This document shows positions 12,301-24,112 of a stretch of DNA of 64,000 nucleotides, one piece after another. The stretch is taken from the NCBI GenBank assembly GCA_032158295.1, contig CM063256.1:3334034-3398033 (forward strand), in the 5' to 3' direction. Source of the DNA: Pycnopodia helianthoides (lineage: Eukaryota > Echinodermata > Asteroidea > Forcipulatida > Asteriidae). Numbering within the stretch: position 1 is the first letter of the stretch; every line of letters begins with the position of its first letter. The notes below the pieces were generated by a model. The model was not told the DNA's origin. It did not search any database and saw nothing but the letters and a program-made list of their open reading frames with translations. The position numbers and the translations under genes were made by a program.

Positions 12301-12760
12301 GCATGGGGTATGCTGTGATTTCTTCACCATTAGATTTGTTTTGTCTGAGGTGTGTTGAATGATGCTTTGTGAAACGAGTGGGATTCCCCTCTTAGACTAC
12401 CGATACCTCATAGTCCAGTAACACTTTGACCCTGAACTTCGACAACAGATTATATCTCACTGTAAACGCACTTAGATAAAGTGTCCAGAACAATAGAAGT
12501 CCTAAGAATTCACCAAACACAAAACAATACAAATATTACCTTTAGGGATGGAAGGAGATCAGATATTCATTCATTACTCAAGGATGCCTTCACCAATATA
12601 AATGTAACTTGGCACAAGTATCGTCCAGTCTTATAACATCATGATGATATTAGTTGTCGAAGAAATTGAGAAACTTTCAAAATAGTCCCTACACCATAAA
12701 AAGGGAGTATTAACATTTTGCTGTGTGAAACTGCTGTGTACACATGTTGTGTAACATTCG
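12300..12760. other. no recognised feature
   Basis: Unique-looking AT-rich sequence between repeats; nothing coding seen. Confidence 0.4.
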
Positions 12761-12767
12761 GTCAAAA

Positions 12768-13590
12768 TTGGGTAAAACAATTTTATTTTGTTTACCCCTC
12801 ACTTGTGTAAAATATAATACACAAGCAAGAGGTAATACAGTACCCCAAATTGGGTAGGAAATCAAATAGCATAACACCGAGGTTCAAATCACTCAAGAAG
12901 TGGGTAAAACAACATTTTGTTTACCTCAAACAGTGTAATTTTTGCACAACAAGTGGTAAGAAGTAACTGATATGAGGTAAACTGTCCCACATGATGGAAA
13001 CATTTTCCCATTGCAAATCGCACCATACACTCTTAGCAAGTATCAGGCTCAAATCAAAATCAAAGATGGATGGGGGTGATGTGATTCTGGTGCTGCATGG
13101 CTTTGATGTTTGATGTTCACGTTTCCAATGTTGCAAGAGAGAATTCGTTTGTATATGGTAGTTATTATGTTCGAGAAACGACGGTCTGTTCAAGAGTGCA
13201 AGGCTTCATGAACCAGCAACACCATGGATAGATGGAGCTTTATTGACTGCAACACAGAGGTTTAGTCACTGAACAGTTTGAACCCACAATAAAAGGTCTG
13301 CCAAAACCAACCGGCTCTTTCCAGAGCCAAATACTGCTTCCAAGAAGAGATTATTACAAAGTCTGCTCGCAGCATTGTGTTAATGTTTGTTTTTCACCAA
13401 TATACCCCCTATTTTAGTTACATTTGTCCCAAGTTTAGTGGCTGTACCCCCCCCCCCCCGTTGTGTTATACTACATCGTTACCATTAGATTACTCAGAAA
13501 TTGTACAAGGCCAGTTCAATTCTGTTCACACAAGAGTGTTTCAGTTGAACAAAAATACACTGATATAAATGGATAACGTTACTGTTTCTT
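12768..13590 (-). repeat. right arm of large inverted repeat
   Basis: Inverted counterpart of 8480-9335, separated by about 3.4 kb. Contains a C-run at 13447-13459 absent from the left arm. Confidence 0.75.
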
Positions 13591-13749
13591 CTGATGACCT
13601 CGGATCCCCATCCTCATCCTTTGCATGATGGTGTTGTTGAATAAGAGTTTAAACTTAATTTTTACTGTTTGTTTTTAGTTATATAAATATTCAACAACGG
13701 CTCTTCCAAAAGGAACGCAACTACTTAATTTGTGCACAACAACTGATTT

Positions 13750-14110
13750 AAAGGCAACACAAGTGAGGGTTAAAATAACTACACAGCAGTGCTGGGTAAA
13801 ATAATATAACCCAATGAGACTGGGTAAGAAAAAACCACAACACCTGGGTAAAATGAAGGTTGGGTAAAGTTTACCCTATTTTGGAGTAAAAAGGGAACAT
13901 GTCGTCATATGGGTAAACTTCTTACCCAACTGTGCTGTGCTAAATATTCTGCACAGGTTTGTATTAAAAATTACACAATAGTGGGTAGTGTTTGACACTT
14001 TGGATGTTGTGCAATAATTCTCCACAAGTGAACGACCATGTTCCCTTTTTAATATATCGAAAGGGTAAAAAATATACCCAATGTTGAGCAATTATTTTTT
14101 AGAGTGTACG
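13750..14110. repeat. GGGTAAA-rich element ending TTTTTTAGAGTGTACG
   Basis: Many TGGGTAAA/TTTACCC motifs and an AGAGTG terminus like that near 11,680. Probably the same non-autonomous family. Confidence 0.45.
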
Positions 14111-14237
14111 TCATTCTTCACAGTTACCCTGGAGCTAAAACAAATATTAAATTTTCTTCACGTGTATGTCTGCCTACTCTGCTAAAACCCTAAACAGACA
14201 TTATAACTGATTATTTCTGCTTATCAACGATCTTTGG

Positions 14238-14558
14238 TTAAAGGTATTGTACACTTCTGGTAACAGCTCAAAATCAGTGTCCACATTTTGTGTGATTCAA
14301 CATTGCATGAACAAACAAACCTGTGTAAGTTTGAGCTCTATTGGTCATCGAGGTCACGAGAAAATAGTGAAAAGAGACCTTATGTGTTTTCTGTTTTTTC
14401 AAAAATCGAGTTTTTATCACGCGTGATAAAAACTATTGTTTTACCCATTTCTCAGAAACGATAGCATTACCATTACTTCCTTTAAATCATGTAAGTTATG
14501 TGTGAATCTGTGAACATTTGTGTTTTTCGATCTTACCAATAGTGTACAGGGCCTTTAA
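14238..14558 (-). mobile_element. TTAA-flanked MITE, family 1
   Basis: TTAA-AAGGTATTGTACACTT..TGGTAA at the left and TTACCAATAGTGTACAGGGCC-TTTAA at the right. Three more copies at 35194, 39118 and 42620. TTAA flanks suggest piggyBac- or Kolobok-type mobilisation. Confidence 0.8.
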
Positions 14559-15026
14559 GTCTGTTTCAATAATACGTTGTCGACCCTACATGGTATAGGT
14601 TATTTGCAATATAAATTTGCGTGAGGGGATTTCATATGACTTTAAGTATGTTATTCTGGAGACTTAACTGATTCCAGTTAAAGAAATCCTGTTGCTTTTG
14701 GTTCCAAGTTGGGTGTAAAAATGGGCTAGATTTACTGGACTCAAATAGGAATTAAGGCAAATATCTTCTAAACACAAGGATTAAATTAATCAGAAGGGTA
14801 CTGAGTATTATTCAAATCATGTTAGAAAAAACTATAAGTTCCATTTATAGTAATTCACATGGCACCAGTTTTTTTGCATTTGAACGATGTAACGCAAGCT
14901 ACCAAAATAACATTTTTTCCTCTCTTCTAAACACAAGGGTTAAATTAATCAAGTAGAGTAGGATCTTTTCTTAATTTCATTCTCTCCTGAACTCTCAGTA
15001 AAATGACAAAGCATGAAACCTCTTAC

Positions 15027-15150
15027 AATTAGGGAATAACAGTGCGATGAGCCGGTCTCCACTGCGTGGTAATGACCGGGCTGGTGGCTGGCCAACCAAA
15101 GTCATTACCAGCAGTGAAGACCGGCTCATCGCACTGTTAATCCCATTAAT
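15027..15150. mobile_element. 124-bp foldback element
   Basis: Arms of ~48 bp share AACAGTGCGATGAGCCGGTC and CACTGC..GGTAATGAC; loop of ~24 bp. A fragment GCTGAGCCGGTCTT also occurs at 15583. Confidence 0.75.
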
Positions 15151-16930
15151 AAATGCCTTATAACGAAAAAACTGTAAAAATCGTCAGAATTTGTGGTTTT
15201 CTTTCGCTGTTATTTTTAGAAATGTTCTACTCATGTTCAAGGGCCAATCCTTTGGCTGTTCAACTTTTGTGTGGTACCTAATCTCTTACACATAATTAAC
15301 TGTTTATACATATTTTCAAGAACCAGACTATGACTTTACATTATTTTGGTTTCATGCGCGTACCAGCTTCCCCAAATTGATACGTTGTCTGCGCGTTCAC
15401 GCCTACGCGTGGTATGTTTCCGCACGCGGCACCATCTGTCCTGCCCCCCCCCCCAAAAAAAAAATAAAAACGCACAGAGAAATGAGTTGATTTGATACCG
15501 GTAGTTGCGCGCAACAAGCACATAGTGCATAGGATTTTACACAACAATGTGCTTGTTAAGGGGCCATTTATTCGCTAGTTCGCTGAGCCGGTCTTTATAT
15601 CACATGTTAATACACCCCCACGTGACCAGTCTTCGACCAATCAGAGTGCATAAACTCTCAAAGGTGTTTATTAATATTAGATAATACCCCCAGAAAACGT
15701 GTAACGCGAGTTACCATGTAACGCGTGCTACCCACATGTAACGCGAGTTACCATAAAATTTTGCAATTTCTTTTGTTTTTGAGTGGGCTGCAATAGTTGA
15801 AAGTGTTCTACATGGCTGTTGGATCCTCTGTTGAGCTAAAACAAATGAGGGCAGCCTTTCAAATTACCAATAATGTGCATTTCTGTGTTTCTGGAACACA
15901 GTACATGCTGTCATTCTCGATGCAATGTAGCACTGGTCAAGGAGCTTGCTGCACCACCTTATGTCTACAATGTATATGTACAATGTACCTGAGTAAAAAA
16001 TCTATCTTCGCAACCTTCTGTTTCACTCAATGCAATATTTGTAACCTACAATACCTACATGTACTTAAATATATTGTACCTTGATGGACAATTTCATGCA
16101 AGAAATAATATGTATGTGTTCGTGTTAGTTAGTCAGATATCGTGTGAACTTCAAACCAGTTTTGACTACATAGTCATATACGTCATACATGTTCTGCATG
16201 CTTAACATTTCCATTTCTTGTTTTGAATTTGTTTGTTTTTAATTTTTAAGATATAGATAAAAGAGATTAAAGAGAAATATAATAATTTGTTTAAAAAATA
16301 TTGAAACATAGGAGAACGAGACAAACCTGAAGTAGCTTATAACAGATGTCACTACAAGTTTTTGACTGTAGTTTTTAGAAGATGGAGGCAACGTAAAAAC
16401 ATTTAATGAAGTATAGGAAAACATGAAATTGAATGAATAATATCCAATTAATGGACTTTTCCCTATTGGTTGTTTGAACGAAGGTATACCAAGTTAAAAG
16501 ACATAATTCAAAATTAACATGCAATAATACACTTTTATTATGAACAGAAGGCTTGTTTTTGTTTTTGTTTGTTTAATTCTGGGTTATAATTAACAGGTTC
16601 ACATTTAACTACACCTTTTCACATTCCACATTTATTTAAAAATACATAGCATTCGTTCTTAAAGTTGTCTCTAAAATGTAAAAATCATGCTATTTTTGTT
16701 CCTAAAATATTGCTGGAGGCACAAAGTTAGAACCTGGTGCACTTTAAAAAAATTTATTTACAGTTTTTTGATTAATTTATTTTTGATAACAAACAAATTT
16801 GAAAAATTGCGTACTCATACTTATTCCTGCATCATACAATTTAAAAAAATACGCACACCTTTTTCTTAACAATTATGTACTTCACTATTGAAAAAGCTGA
16901 CAAAAATAAAAGTTTAATTGTGGTTCGAAT
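15150..16930. other. no gene recognised
   Basis: AT-rich. Contains a C-run/A-run at 15446-15466 and three CATGTAACGCG-type near repeats at 15700-15755. No coding evidence. Confidence 0.45.
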
Positions 16931-16937
16931 TGATATA

Positions 16938-17195
16938 ATTTAGGTCAAGGATAGAATTTTCTATCCCTTGTTCCTCAAACCCAGCCAAAAAGATGAGGGG
17001 ATAGAATTTTCTATCTTTTGTTCCTCAGATCCAGCAGAAAAGATGAGGGGATAGAATTTTCTATCCCTTGTTCCTCAGATCCAGCAGAAAAGATGAGGGG
17101 ATAGAATTTTCTATCCCTTGCTCCTCAAACCTAGCCGAAAAGTGGAAGGGAAAGATTTTTGTATCATTTGCTGCTCAAACCAGCATGTTTTTCAC
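16938..17195. repeat. 50-bp tandem repeat, about 5 copies, each with a palindrome
   Basis: Units start near 16941, 16991, 17041, 17091 and 17141. Each has GGGATAGAATTTTCTATCCC (9-bp stem, short centre); the last copy is degenerate. Confidence 0.85.
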
Positions 17196-17664
17196 AATTT
17201 AGAGGGAAAAATGGTAAAAGACAAATTTGTTGCTTTAAAATCCTGTTTCGATTGAAATTTTCGGACTTTAATGACAATTTGAAGCAGTAAATTTGAATGT
17301 GAAAAAATGCAGTTAAATGTGAACCTGTTAATTCTGTTTCTTACTTTATATTGACTTTCATCATCACACTCTTCATCATGTTCATTGGATATACACCAAT
17401 TTAAAAAAAGATTGATTTAGTCTAAGATTTATATTTAGAAGACTTTCAACCCATACATGTGTAAGTATTTGCTGTTCGGCTTTCAAATAATGGTTTTACT
17501 CATTTCTCAAAGACAACAGCATTACAGGCCCAAAATATTTCAAGGGAGGTTTTCCACCATGATCATTGAAACCATGTTTAAACTTTATAAGTTATGTTCA
17601 AATCTTCGAACATTTATCTTTTGAATCTTCTTTATTAAATAAGAGGAAAAATAACGCCTGAATT

Positions 17665-18015
17665 TTAAAGGAACATTACAGAATTGGTTTTTGCTAACAA
17701 AACAGTTGCTGGCAGTGTAAGCACTTTATGTAATCCACCATAAACATAAACTGACAAACCTGTAGAAGTTCGAGATCGATCGGCCATCTGGGTCACGAGA
17801 AAATATTGAAAAACTGAATACACATTTACATTGAATCTATATGATTTCATGCAAATGTGTAATCGGTTTTTCACTACTTTCTCGTGATCCAGATGACCGA
17901 TCGATCTCAAACTTCTACAGGTTTTTCAGTTTATGTATAAGGTGGATTACAAAAAGTGCTTACACTGCCAGCAACGGATTTGTTAGCAAAAAACAATTCT
18001 GTAATGTTCCTTTAA
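17665..18015. mobile_element. TTAA-flanked foldback MITE, family 3
   Basis: Almost a perfect palindrome: TTAAAGGAACATTACAGAAT at the left, its complement at the right, with ~150-bp arms. Second copy at 28180-28571. It abuts a LINE fragment at its right TTAA. Confidence 0.85.
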
Positions 18016-18530
18016 GAGAATTTAGTTTAGTGTCTTTAAGTGCGTTTTCATACGTAGAGTTTGAGGACCCTAGAATAATTTGAAGCGCTCTTTTTAGAAC
18101 TCTTTCCAAGTTTTCAACCTGCTTGATAGTTAACCCAGCATTCCATACAGGAACAGAATACTCAAGAAGTGATCGTTATAACATTTATAAAGTGTTGTCA
18201 GGTCTGCTGTAGGGAGATTAATCTTTTTCAACGTCTTTAACATGTAATGTTTACAATGTTCTCTACTTATATAAGATGTGAGATGTGGACGTTCCATTTT
18301 AAATCAGAGCTAATCTGAACACCAAGGATTTTTACGCGATTCACTATGAACATATCTCTGGTGGGGTTTTCACCAAAGGATTTTCCATAAAAGAAATATT
18401 CATAGCCACACATTTCTTCGGATTCAGTTTCATGTTATTTTTGAACAGTCCATTCAGTAAATTCATCTAGAGTTCTTTGCATGTTACTATATTGTCCCAT
18501 CCAATGCAGTTTCCAATTAATATAGGTTAC
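18016..18530 (-). pseudogene. LINE reverse-transcriptase fragment (degenerate)
   Basis: Conceptual translation on the - strand gives KILGVQISSDLKWNVHI and ENLERVLKRALQIILGSSNS, with stops and shifts between. These match the C-terminal reverse-transcriptase/thumb region of non-LTR retrotransposons (CR1/Jockey-like). It is truncated at its 3' side by the MITE at 17665-18015. Confidence 0.75.
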
Positions 18531-18599
18531 AGATATGCTTTAGGAACCGCACCACTTCAACAGCAGTACGGTTGACAAACTATTGATTATTGTATTATT

Positions 18600-18670
18600 T
18601 TTCTTTGTTCAACCCCAAACCATTTTGAAATTTACCCAGTCAGTTTCCCTTGTGGTTCATTACTTGACAT
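18600..18670. repeat. SINE-C fragment
   Basis: TTTCTTTGTTCAACCCCAAA and CAGTCAGTTTCCCTTGTGGT are also found in the SINE copies at 39757 and 53797. Confidence 0.6.
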
Positions 18671-18690
18671 TTGATTATTGTATTACTTAC

Positions 18691-18833
18691 ATATAGCAAA
18701 CACCACCAGGGCGTGATTGTTCTTCCAGGCCGTCACTTTGACGATTATCCCGGATTGAATCTCCGCGCGAATCTCGCAAATGATCAACGTTCATGTTCCC
18801 GCTAACAGAAACAACCTGTACATTTGACGGCAT
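18691..18833 (-). CDS. candidate first coding exon of an unknown gene
   Basis: On the - strand an ATG at 18833 opens 47 codons plus 2 nt, starting MPSNVQVVSVSGNMNVDH and ending RPGGVCY, then a perfect donor GTAAGTAA at 18690. An in-frame TGA lies a short way upstream. CpG and GC content are higher than in the surroundings. The peptide is hydrophilic and not recognised. No downstream exon was identified, and the adjacent sequence is a SINE fragment and a LINE fragment, so it may be a chance frame or a relic. Confidence 0.3.
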
Positions 18834-18839
18834 GTTGTC

Positions 18840-20200
18840 GATAATTATTGTTTTAGTAACTTTCACTTGAATTGATCACTCGCACCACACGCACAGTGTT
18901 CAAAGTGTACCGACTTCCACCCCTTCTAAGTTACACTAAGACAGTGCACTCTTCTATCATAATCATACCAGTCACGATAATTAATGATGTCGCCGGTCCC
19001 CTGATGTTTCAAGTTGAACACTACACATTTCTCAGCTGAGCACGACGTATAGCTGAGACCGTGACACCGGCAAGATCCGGTTCGAGCCCTGCTGCAGGTC
19101 TCGTTTGTCTTTCACGTGGTCGTGTTTCTCTTGCACAGTGTAGTGTCTCTCTTTTCTTATTGTAGTGTTTCTCTTTCCAGCATATTTTGTACATGGTTTT
19201 AGAGCGCACCAGCGATGGTTATTATTGCAATTTCGGGGGAATAACCGTCTGGCCCGAGCATGTGCAATGGGCGTTCGTAACTGGTAATCAATGGTACTGG
19301 TAATCAATGTATACTCAGCACTGTATACTCAGTACTTTCCCGAGTCCTGTTAAAAAGAATCCACGGGCATGTTACTCGTGAAAAACACTTGCGGCTTTTA
19401 ACTTTTAAAAAACATACTCCACATTGTGGAAGAAATTAAGTCAAATGTTTTTGTTTGTTTGTTCGGGGGTGGGGGTCACATCACCTGGCTGGATGCGTCA
19501 CCAAGGGCGTCAATCTTTCTTGAAATGTGGGGGACATCAAGAGTCATAACACTTATGGCGTGGGGTACAGGGGCCCGCTCAAGGGCCCCTGGTGGTGTCA
19601 ATGGGCGAACCCCTTGGCGGGTTCAGGGGGCGGAGCCCTCCGAAGCTGCTTGGTTTTGAGCTCTCCTTGCTATAAATATTTACATAACATCTCCGGTTCA
19701 GAGAGAGAAAGAACGAGAGACACTGATAAAAGCCCAACATACATGATATACTAATCACACAACTCTTAATCTTCGACAATCTCCCTCCCTCTCTCGCACG
19801 TCAACCCCCCCCCCCGGGTCCGTCGATGGACATCATTCATGTATCTCTTTTTTGTTGACGATTAATCTTAACCTGTTTTGAAATTAATATTTGTACATTG
19901 ACAACTTTCTGCATTACTTGTTAGAATGGAAGTGTAATTATGAAACTATAACGTTGACTTGAAAGTTGGGGAAAATGTTGATGTCAATGATAACGTGTAA
20001 AAGCCAAGCGAAAGTATTAAAGCATCGTCGCTGTTGAAGTTTACATTAGGGTGCATAAAGCGTTGTACATGTACAATACGGTCTGCACCACACAGAGAAA
20101 CATCGTCGCTTTTGTTTATACATTATACAACTGTAGTGCGTAAAGTATTGTATAATACGGGCCGCTCTCGGGCGTAACGGTTTTGGGTGGTACAGCAACT
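18840..20200. other. no recognised gene; G-rich dispersed repeat at 19470-19650
   Basis: 19470-19650 is a GC-rich stretch with GGGGCCCGCTCAAGGGCCCC, related to 22920-23045. TTTCACGT/GTTTCTCTTT motifs near 19100-19180 recall 6540-6600. No coding evidence. Confidence 0.4.
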
Positions 20201-20516
20201 ATAGGTTTAAAGGTACACGTTGCCTTTGATCGGCCGAGTTGGTTTATTAAAAGCGTTTTTACCCGTTTGCTATAAAATGAATATGGCTAGAAAGATGTTT
20301 GAAAAGTAGAACACAATGATCCACACAAAATGTGCCTCGAAAGTGCGTGGTTTTCCTTTCACATCGTGAACTAATACAGTCGGCCATTTTGTGGGGTCAT
20401 ATTTTTGACTCCACAAAATGGCCGACCGTGATAGTTCGCGACGTGAAAGGAATTTCGAGGCATATTTGTGTGGATCATTGTATTCTACTTTTATAAGACA
20501 TCTTTTTAACCATATG

Positions 20517-22675
20517 GGGCCATTCCAGCGTCACTCGCATTTCACTTTTTTGCATCCTTTTACAAGCTTAGTGATGTATTTTTGTAAATACAGGGAATTA
20601 CTCTTTCATTTTTGGTATGGATATACTCAGTATCTAAGGCATTAACCTAATGATATCAAAAAAATAACCCGATACTAAATTTGAGCATGACACTGTTGGA
20701 CAAAACCGTCACTCGCATTTCATGAAAAGGACATGCCAAAAAATGTCTTGGTTTTATTTGAAAAGTTTCCTCAAACCAAATGTACTAGAACAAAATTGAA
20801 ATATGTACTAAACACCTACCCTCCTGAAGTACAAATGAGGGTAAAAAGAATCTAAAACAATAAACGTATTTAAGTTAGAGTGGAAAAGGGCCGTCACTCG
20901 CATTTTCGTCACTCGCATTTCACTTTGTCCGCTCATTAAGTTGTGCACAAAATGAAGCTTTTCCTCCACAATTCTGATCAAGTCTTGGCCAAGTCTTTTT
21001 AAAACAACCTTTCTATACATTTTAAGGGAGCTGAGTGCTCAAAATACTAATTACAATAAACAAAATGTATTTTCTGAAATATTTACAAAACAATGAACTG
21101 TAATTCAATTAACCGAGCAATCGGTTTGGCATTACTCAATATATAAGGCATTTCAAACACAATGGTATTACATGTAGGAAAATTAAACAACACTAAATAT
21201 GAGCATGACATACATGTAGGTCACACATTCACTTATTTGTTCACAATGGACCAAGGAAAATTTAACCAGGATGACTTTGGCAAAATGGTGCTTCCGACCT
21301 AGGAGGACGTTCAAAGATTCTCCCAGAGTCATGCGAATCCCATGCATCGAAAGGAAGCTTTTCTTTTCGTTTGCTTTTACTGGAAGTTTCGCTGTGTTTC
21401 TTCTTGTGATCATCATACTTTCCTGCTGCTTTCTTTTTTTCAATGTAACGCTTCTGCCTCTCTTTGCCAGTCAACGCCATTTCTGAAATACATGGGATGG
21501 ACGTAATAAGATTATATTAAACACAAGAATGTATATAGGCCTAATACAATATATGCAAAAACAAATTAAATTACGTTAATCATCTCATAAATACCAAATT
21601 ATCAAATTATATTTGTAATAAATTAGAGAAACTGTTTTACTTTCTATAGTTTTCAACACCTAAAATAATATGCGAGGGCGATCTGAACAATGAGAATATT
21701 TGCATGTATCCATTTTCTAAGGCCTACCCTTTTAAATTTTTACAACCCTCAATACCACAAATATTATCTTTTAATTACAACAAATAATTTATTTTTATTT
21801 ACTTTGGTAGTAAGCTACTACATACTACAAATATTAATGAACAATTTAAACTACCTTTTGTTTCAATACAACCAGACTGGATAGCAGAGAATTGTAGAAA
21901 GCGCAAGGATCAGTAGACTGCAGAAGCGCATGTCCTAGTGCTACATGCGGCTTTGCGATGAAGTTCCTATGAAGATGCAATGCATCCTGGCTACCACAAA
22001 TTATGCCTGCCCTCTAAAAGAAGCTTAAGTAATGCATGTACATGTACATGTAGTATACTGTTAAACACATTACTTCCCTCAAAACTATCTTTGTACACAT
22101 TCTTGTAATGGAAAATGGTACCGTCAGTCGCATTACATTTCGTCACTCGCATTTCACGTCACTCGCATTTCAAATTTCAAGGGCCTCCTATTATAATGTG
22201 GTTGGTGTTTTGTTTTAATACTTGCTGTTTTTATACTTGGTATTGGTGGGAGAAGCAAATTTTCAATTGCCAACAACACAATCACAACCAGTTTTAAAAT
22301 AAAATTAAAAAGGGAGCTTTTCGTCACTCGCATTTCATACCTCTCTGCATCCAACAACTGTGCACCTAAAAATCTTAAAGAAAAGTCATGGGCAGATTTT
22401 TTTTTTAAATTTGTTTAAAGGTATAAAGTCATAATACTAAATTGCATAAAAATTTGGAAAATTGCTTTTTTTATGGGAAAAATGCAAACAAATGAAAAAA
22501 ATGCACATAAACACTTTTTAACATAACAAGGAAGAAACGTGACATATTTCATAGAAAACAACAACTGTTTGACTAAAAAAATTAATTTCCTGGTCCTTAC
22601 ATCCGATAGCAATAACTTTAAAATAAAAAGGAAGTTCAGGGATGAATTTGATTTTTGGAGTCTATGTTCCTGTTT
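20517..22675. mobile_element. 2.2-kb inserted segment with eight GTCACTCGCATTTCA motifs
   Basis: GTCACTCGCATTTCA or a close variant occurs at 20530, 20708, 20893, 20908, 22123 (variant), 22142, 22158 and 22323, all in the same orientation and clustered on both sides of a small - strand ORF. No clear terminal inverted repeats or target duplication. Class unknown. Confidence 0.55.
21262..21480 (-). CDS. small basic ORF, 72 codons, in inserted segment
   Basis: MALTGKERQKRYIEKKKAAG, then DDHKKKH and a Lys/Ser-rich stretch. The ERQ(K/R)RY..KK(A) start resembles the basic N-termini of many uncharacterised, often transposon-linked invertebrate proteins. Lysine-rich to about residue 45, then loses that character, so it may be a first exon or decayed. 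I do not assign a function. Confidence 0.3.
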   Translation of the reverse strand: MALTGKERQKRYIEKKKAAGKYDDHKKKHSETSSKSKRKEKLPFDAWDSHDSGRIFERPPRSEAPFCQSHPG

Positions 22676-22754
22676 GCATTTTATAGCAAACGGTTACAAG
22701 CGCTTTTTATATACCAATTCGCCCGATCAAAGGCAACGTACGTGTACCTTTAAG

Positions 22755-23359
22755 CTTTTACAGACAGCGCATCGCCGTAAGTAAACTCACAGTAGACAGT
22801 GGCCTTTTAAAGACCTCTTGCTTGCAATTGAGGAGCTACAAGAGTTTAGAACTAATAGTAATAGTCTGGAGATGGCACACTAAAGTGCCCTATATGAGAT
22901 ACACGAGTTTTAAAAAACCTCAAAGGGGGGGGGGGGGACCACACACACAAGGTTGGTTCTTGGGGGCGAGAACCAATGCGAGCGCGAAGCGCAAAGTCCT
23001 TACGGCGCGGGGTCTGGGCACGTTTAAGGGCCCCGGTAAAAATTAATGTTTGACTCTACATGCTCTGTAATGCATTCTGAGATGATTCCTGATGACAGCT
23101 TCTCCTGTTTTCTAGATAAAAAAGTTTTAAACATTGTAAGGAAAATTTATTTTTTGGGGTTCACTCTTGCACTTATAAAATTTATGTTGTACTAAAAAAT
23201 GAGGCACTACTTACCGCTGGGAATAGCTGGATATTTGGGAGCAGTAACAGGTTTTGTCTTAAACAACATCAGTTTCCCTTAACTTGTTTTTTCACTCGCC
23301 GGCCGGAAGAATCAACCAAAATTTTGGGTCGACTAGCCCACATGCAACAATTTGGGAAA

Positions 23360-23391
<32 letters not shown>

Positions 23392-23990
23392 GAAGTTTGT
23401 AAAATTACGTTTTTGGACGATCTTTTTTCATAATTTATGCCCTTAATAATAGTGTTTTCATCAACAGCAATTTTCATAGGTTCGTAACGTGAGGATCAGT
23501 TTGAAAGAACTTCTTTTGCACTGAAATATTCGTGATTTATAACGATCGGTCGACGACGCACATTGGGAAAAGATTTGTTGTGGCGAGAGCGATGTGTTTA
23601 TGGGTACGAGATTGTAATTTTACATAAAATATAACAAGAACGAGGTAAACATTAGACTCCATCGCGCGGTTTTTGCCCCTGGAAATTCGAGTTGTACACA
23701 TGTATGTTTCCCTACTCGCCTTCGTGTTATTGTACGGAACATGGAGGAAAGAGCCAGACTATTAATGTGCATGGGTGTTTTACTGGAAATAAACGATGGC
23801 AATCGCGATCGCGGCATTAAATCTAGCATTGTCAAACCATTTTTCCTGTCAAACCGTGTGGATCTAAAGTTATTTTAATAACTTTATAACAGGCAGACAG
23901 GTAGGCCGCGTGAAACTTTGGTTTTAATAGAAAGTACTGGCGTGGTCTTTCTTGTTTATAAACTATTTCTGTTGTAAATTTACAATGCAG
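22755..23990. other. no gene recognised; G-rich repeat and poly-A
   Basis: 22925-23045 is a G-run plus a GC-rich repeat related to 19470-19650. A ~30-nt A-run lies at 23361-23390. Open frames on the - strand (23620-24020) have no recognisable domain. Confidence 0.4.
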
Positions 23991-24004
23991 AGTCAAAAAA
24001 TGTA

Positions 24005-24015
24005 AACATGGCGGC
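24005..24015 (+). promoter_or_regulatory. YY1-like site AACATGGCGGC
   Basis: Matches the YY1 consensus AANATGGCGGC, within a CpG-rich stretch (24005-24090). Such sites often mark housekeeping promoters or 5' UTRs, but no exon was found next to it. Confidence 0.3.
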
Positions 24016-24112
24016 AACATTTTAAAGCTTGGCGGCGATTATAAAGCGTGACGCGCGCCGCAGAAAGCGTGGCGGTGCGCCACGGCTTTTCTATAGGTTG
24101 GAGAACATGACA

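Larger units (their letters stand above)
20207..22753. mobile_element. palindromic TTAA MITE split by a 2.2-kb insertion
   Basis: Left TTAAAGGTACACGTTGCCTT and right complement (22710-22753) are terminal inverted repeats flanked by TTAA. The first ~300 bp is a foldback (centre ~20,402, GGCCATTTTGTGGGGTCA). The right arm stops after CATATG at 20516 and resumes at GCATTTTATAGC (22676), so ~2.16 kb has been inserted. Confidence 0.75.

Noticed and set aside
16938..17195. CRISPR-like regular repeats
   Set aside because: Head-to-tail tandem units without spacers in a eukaryotic genome.
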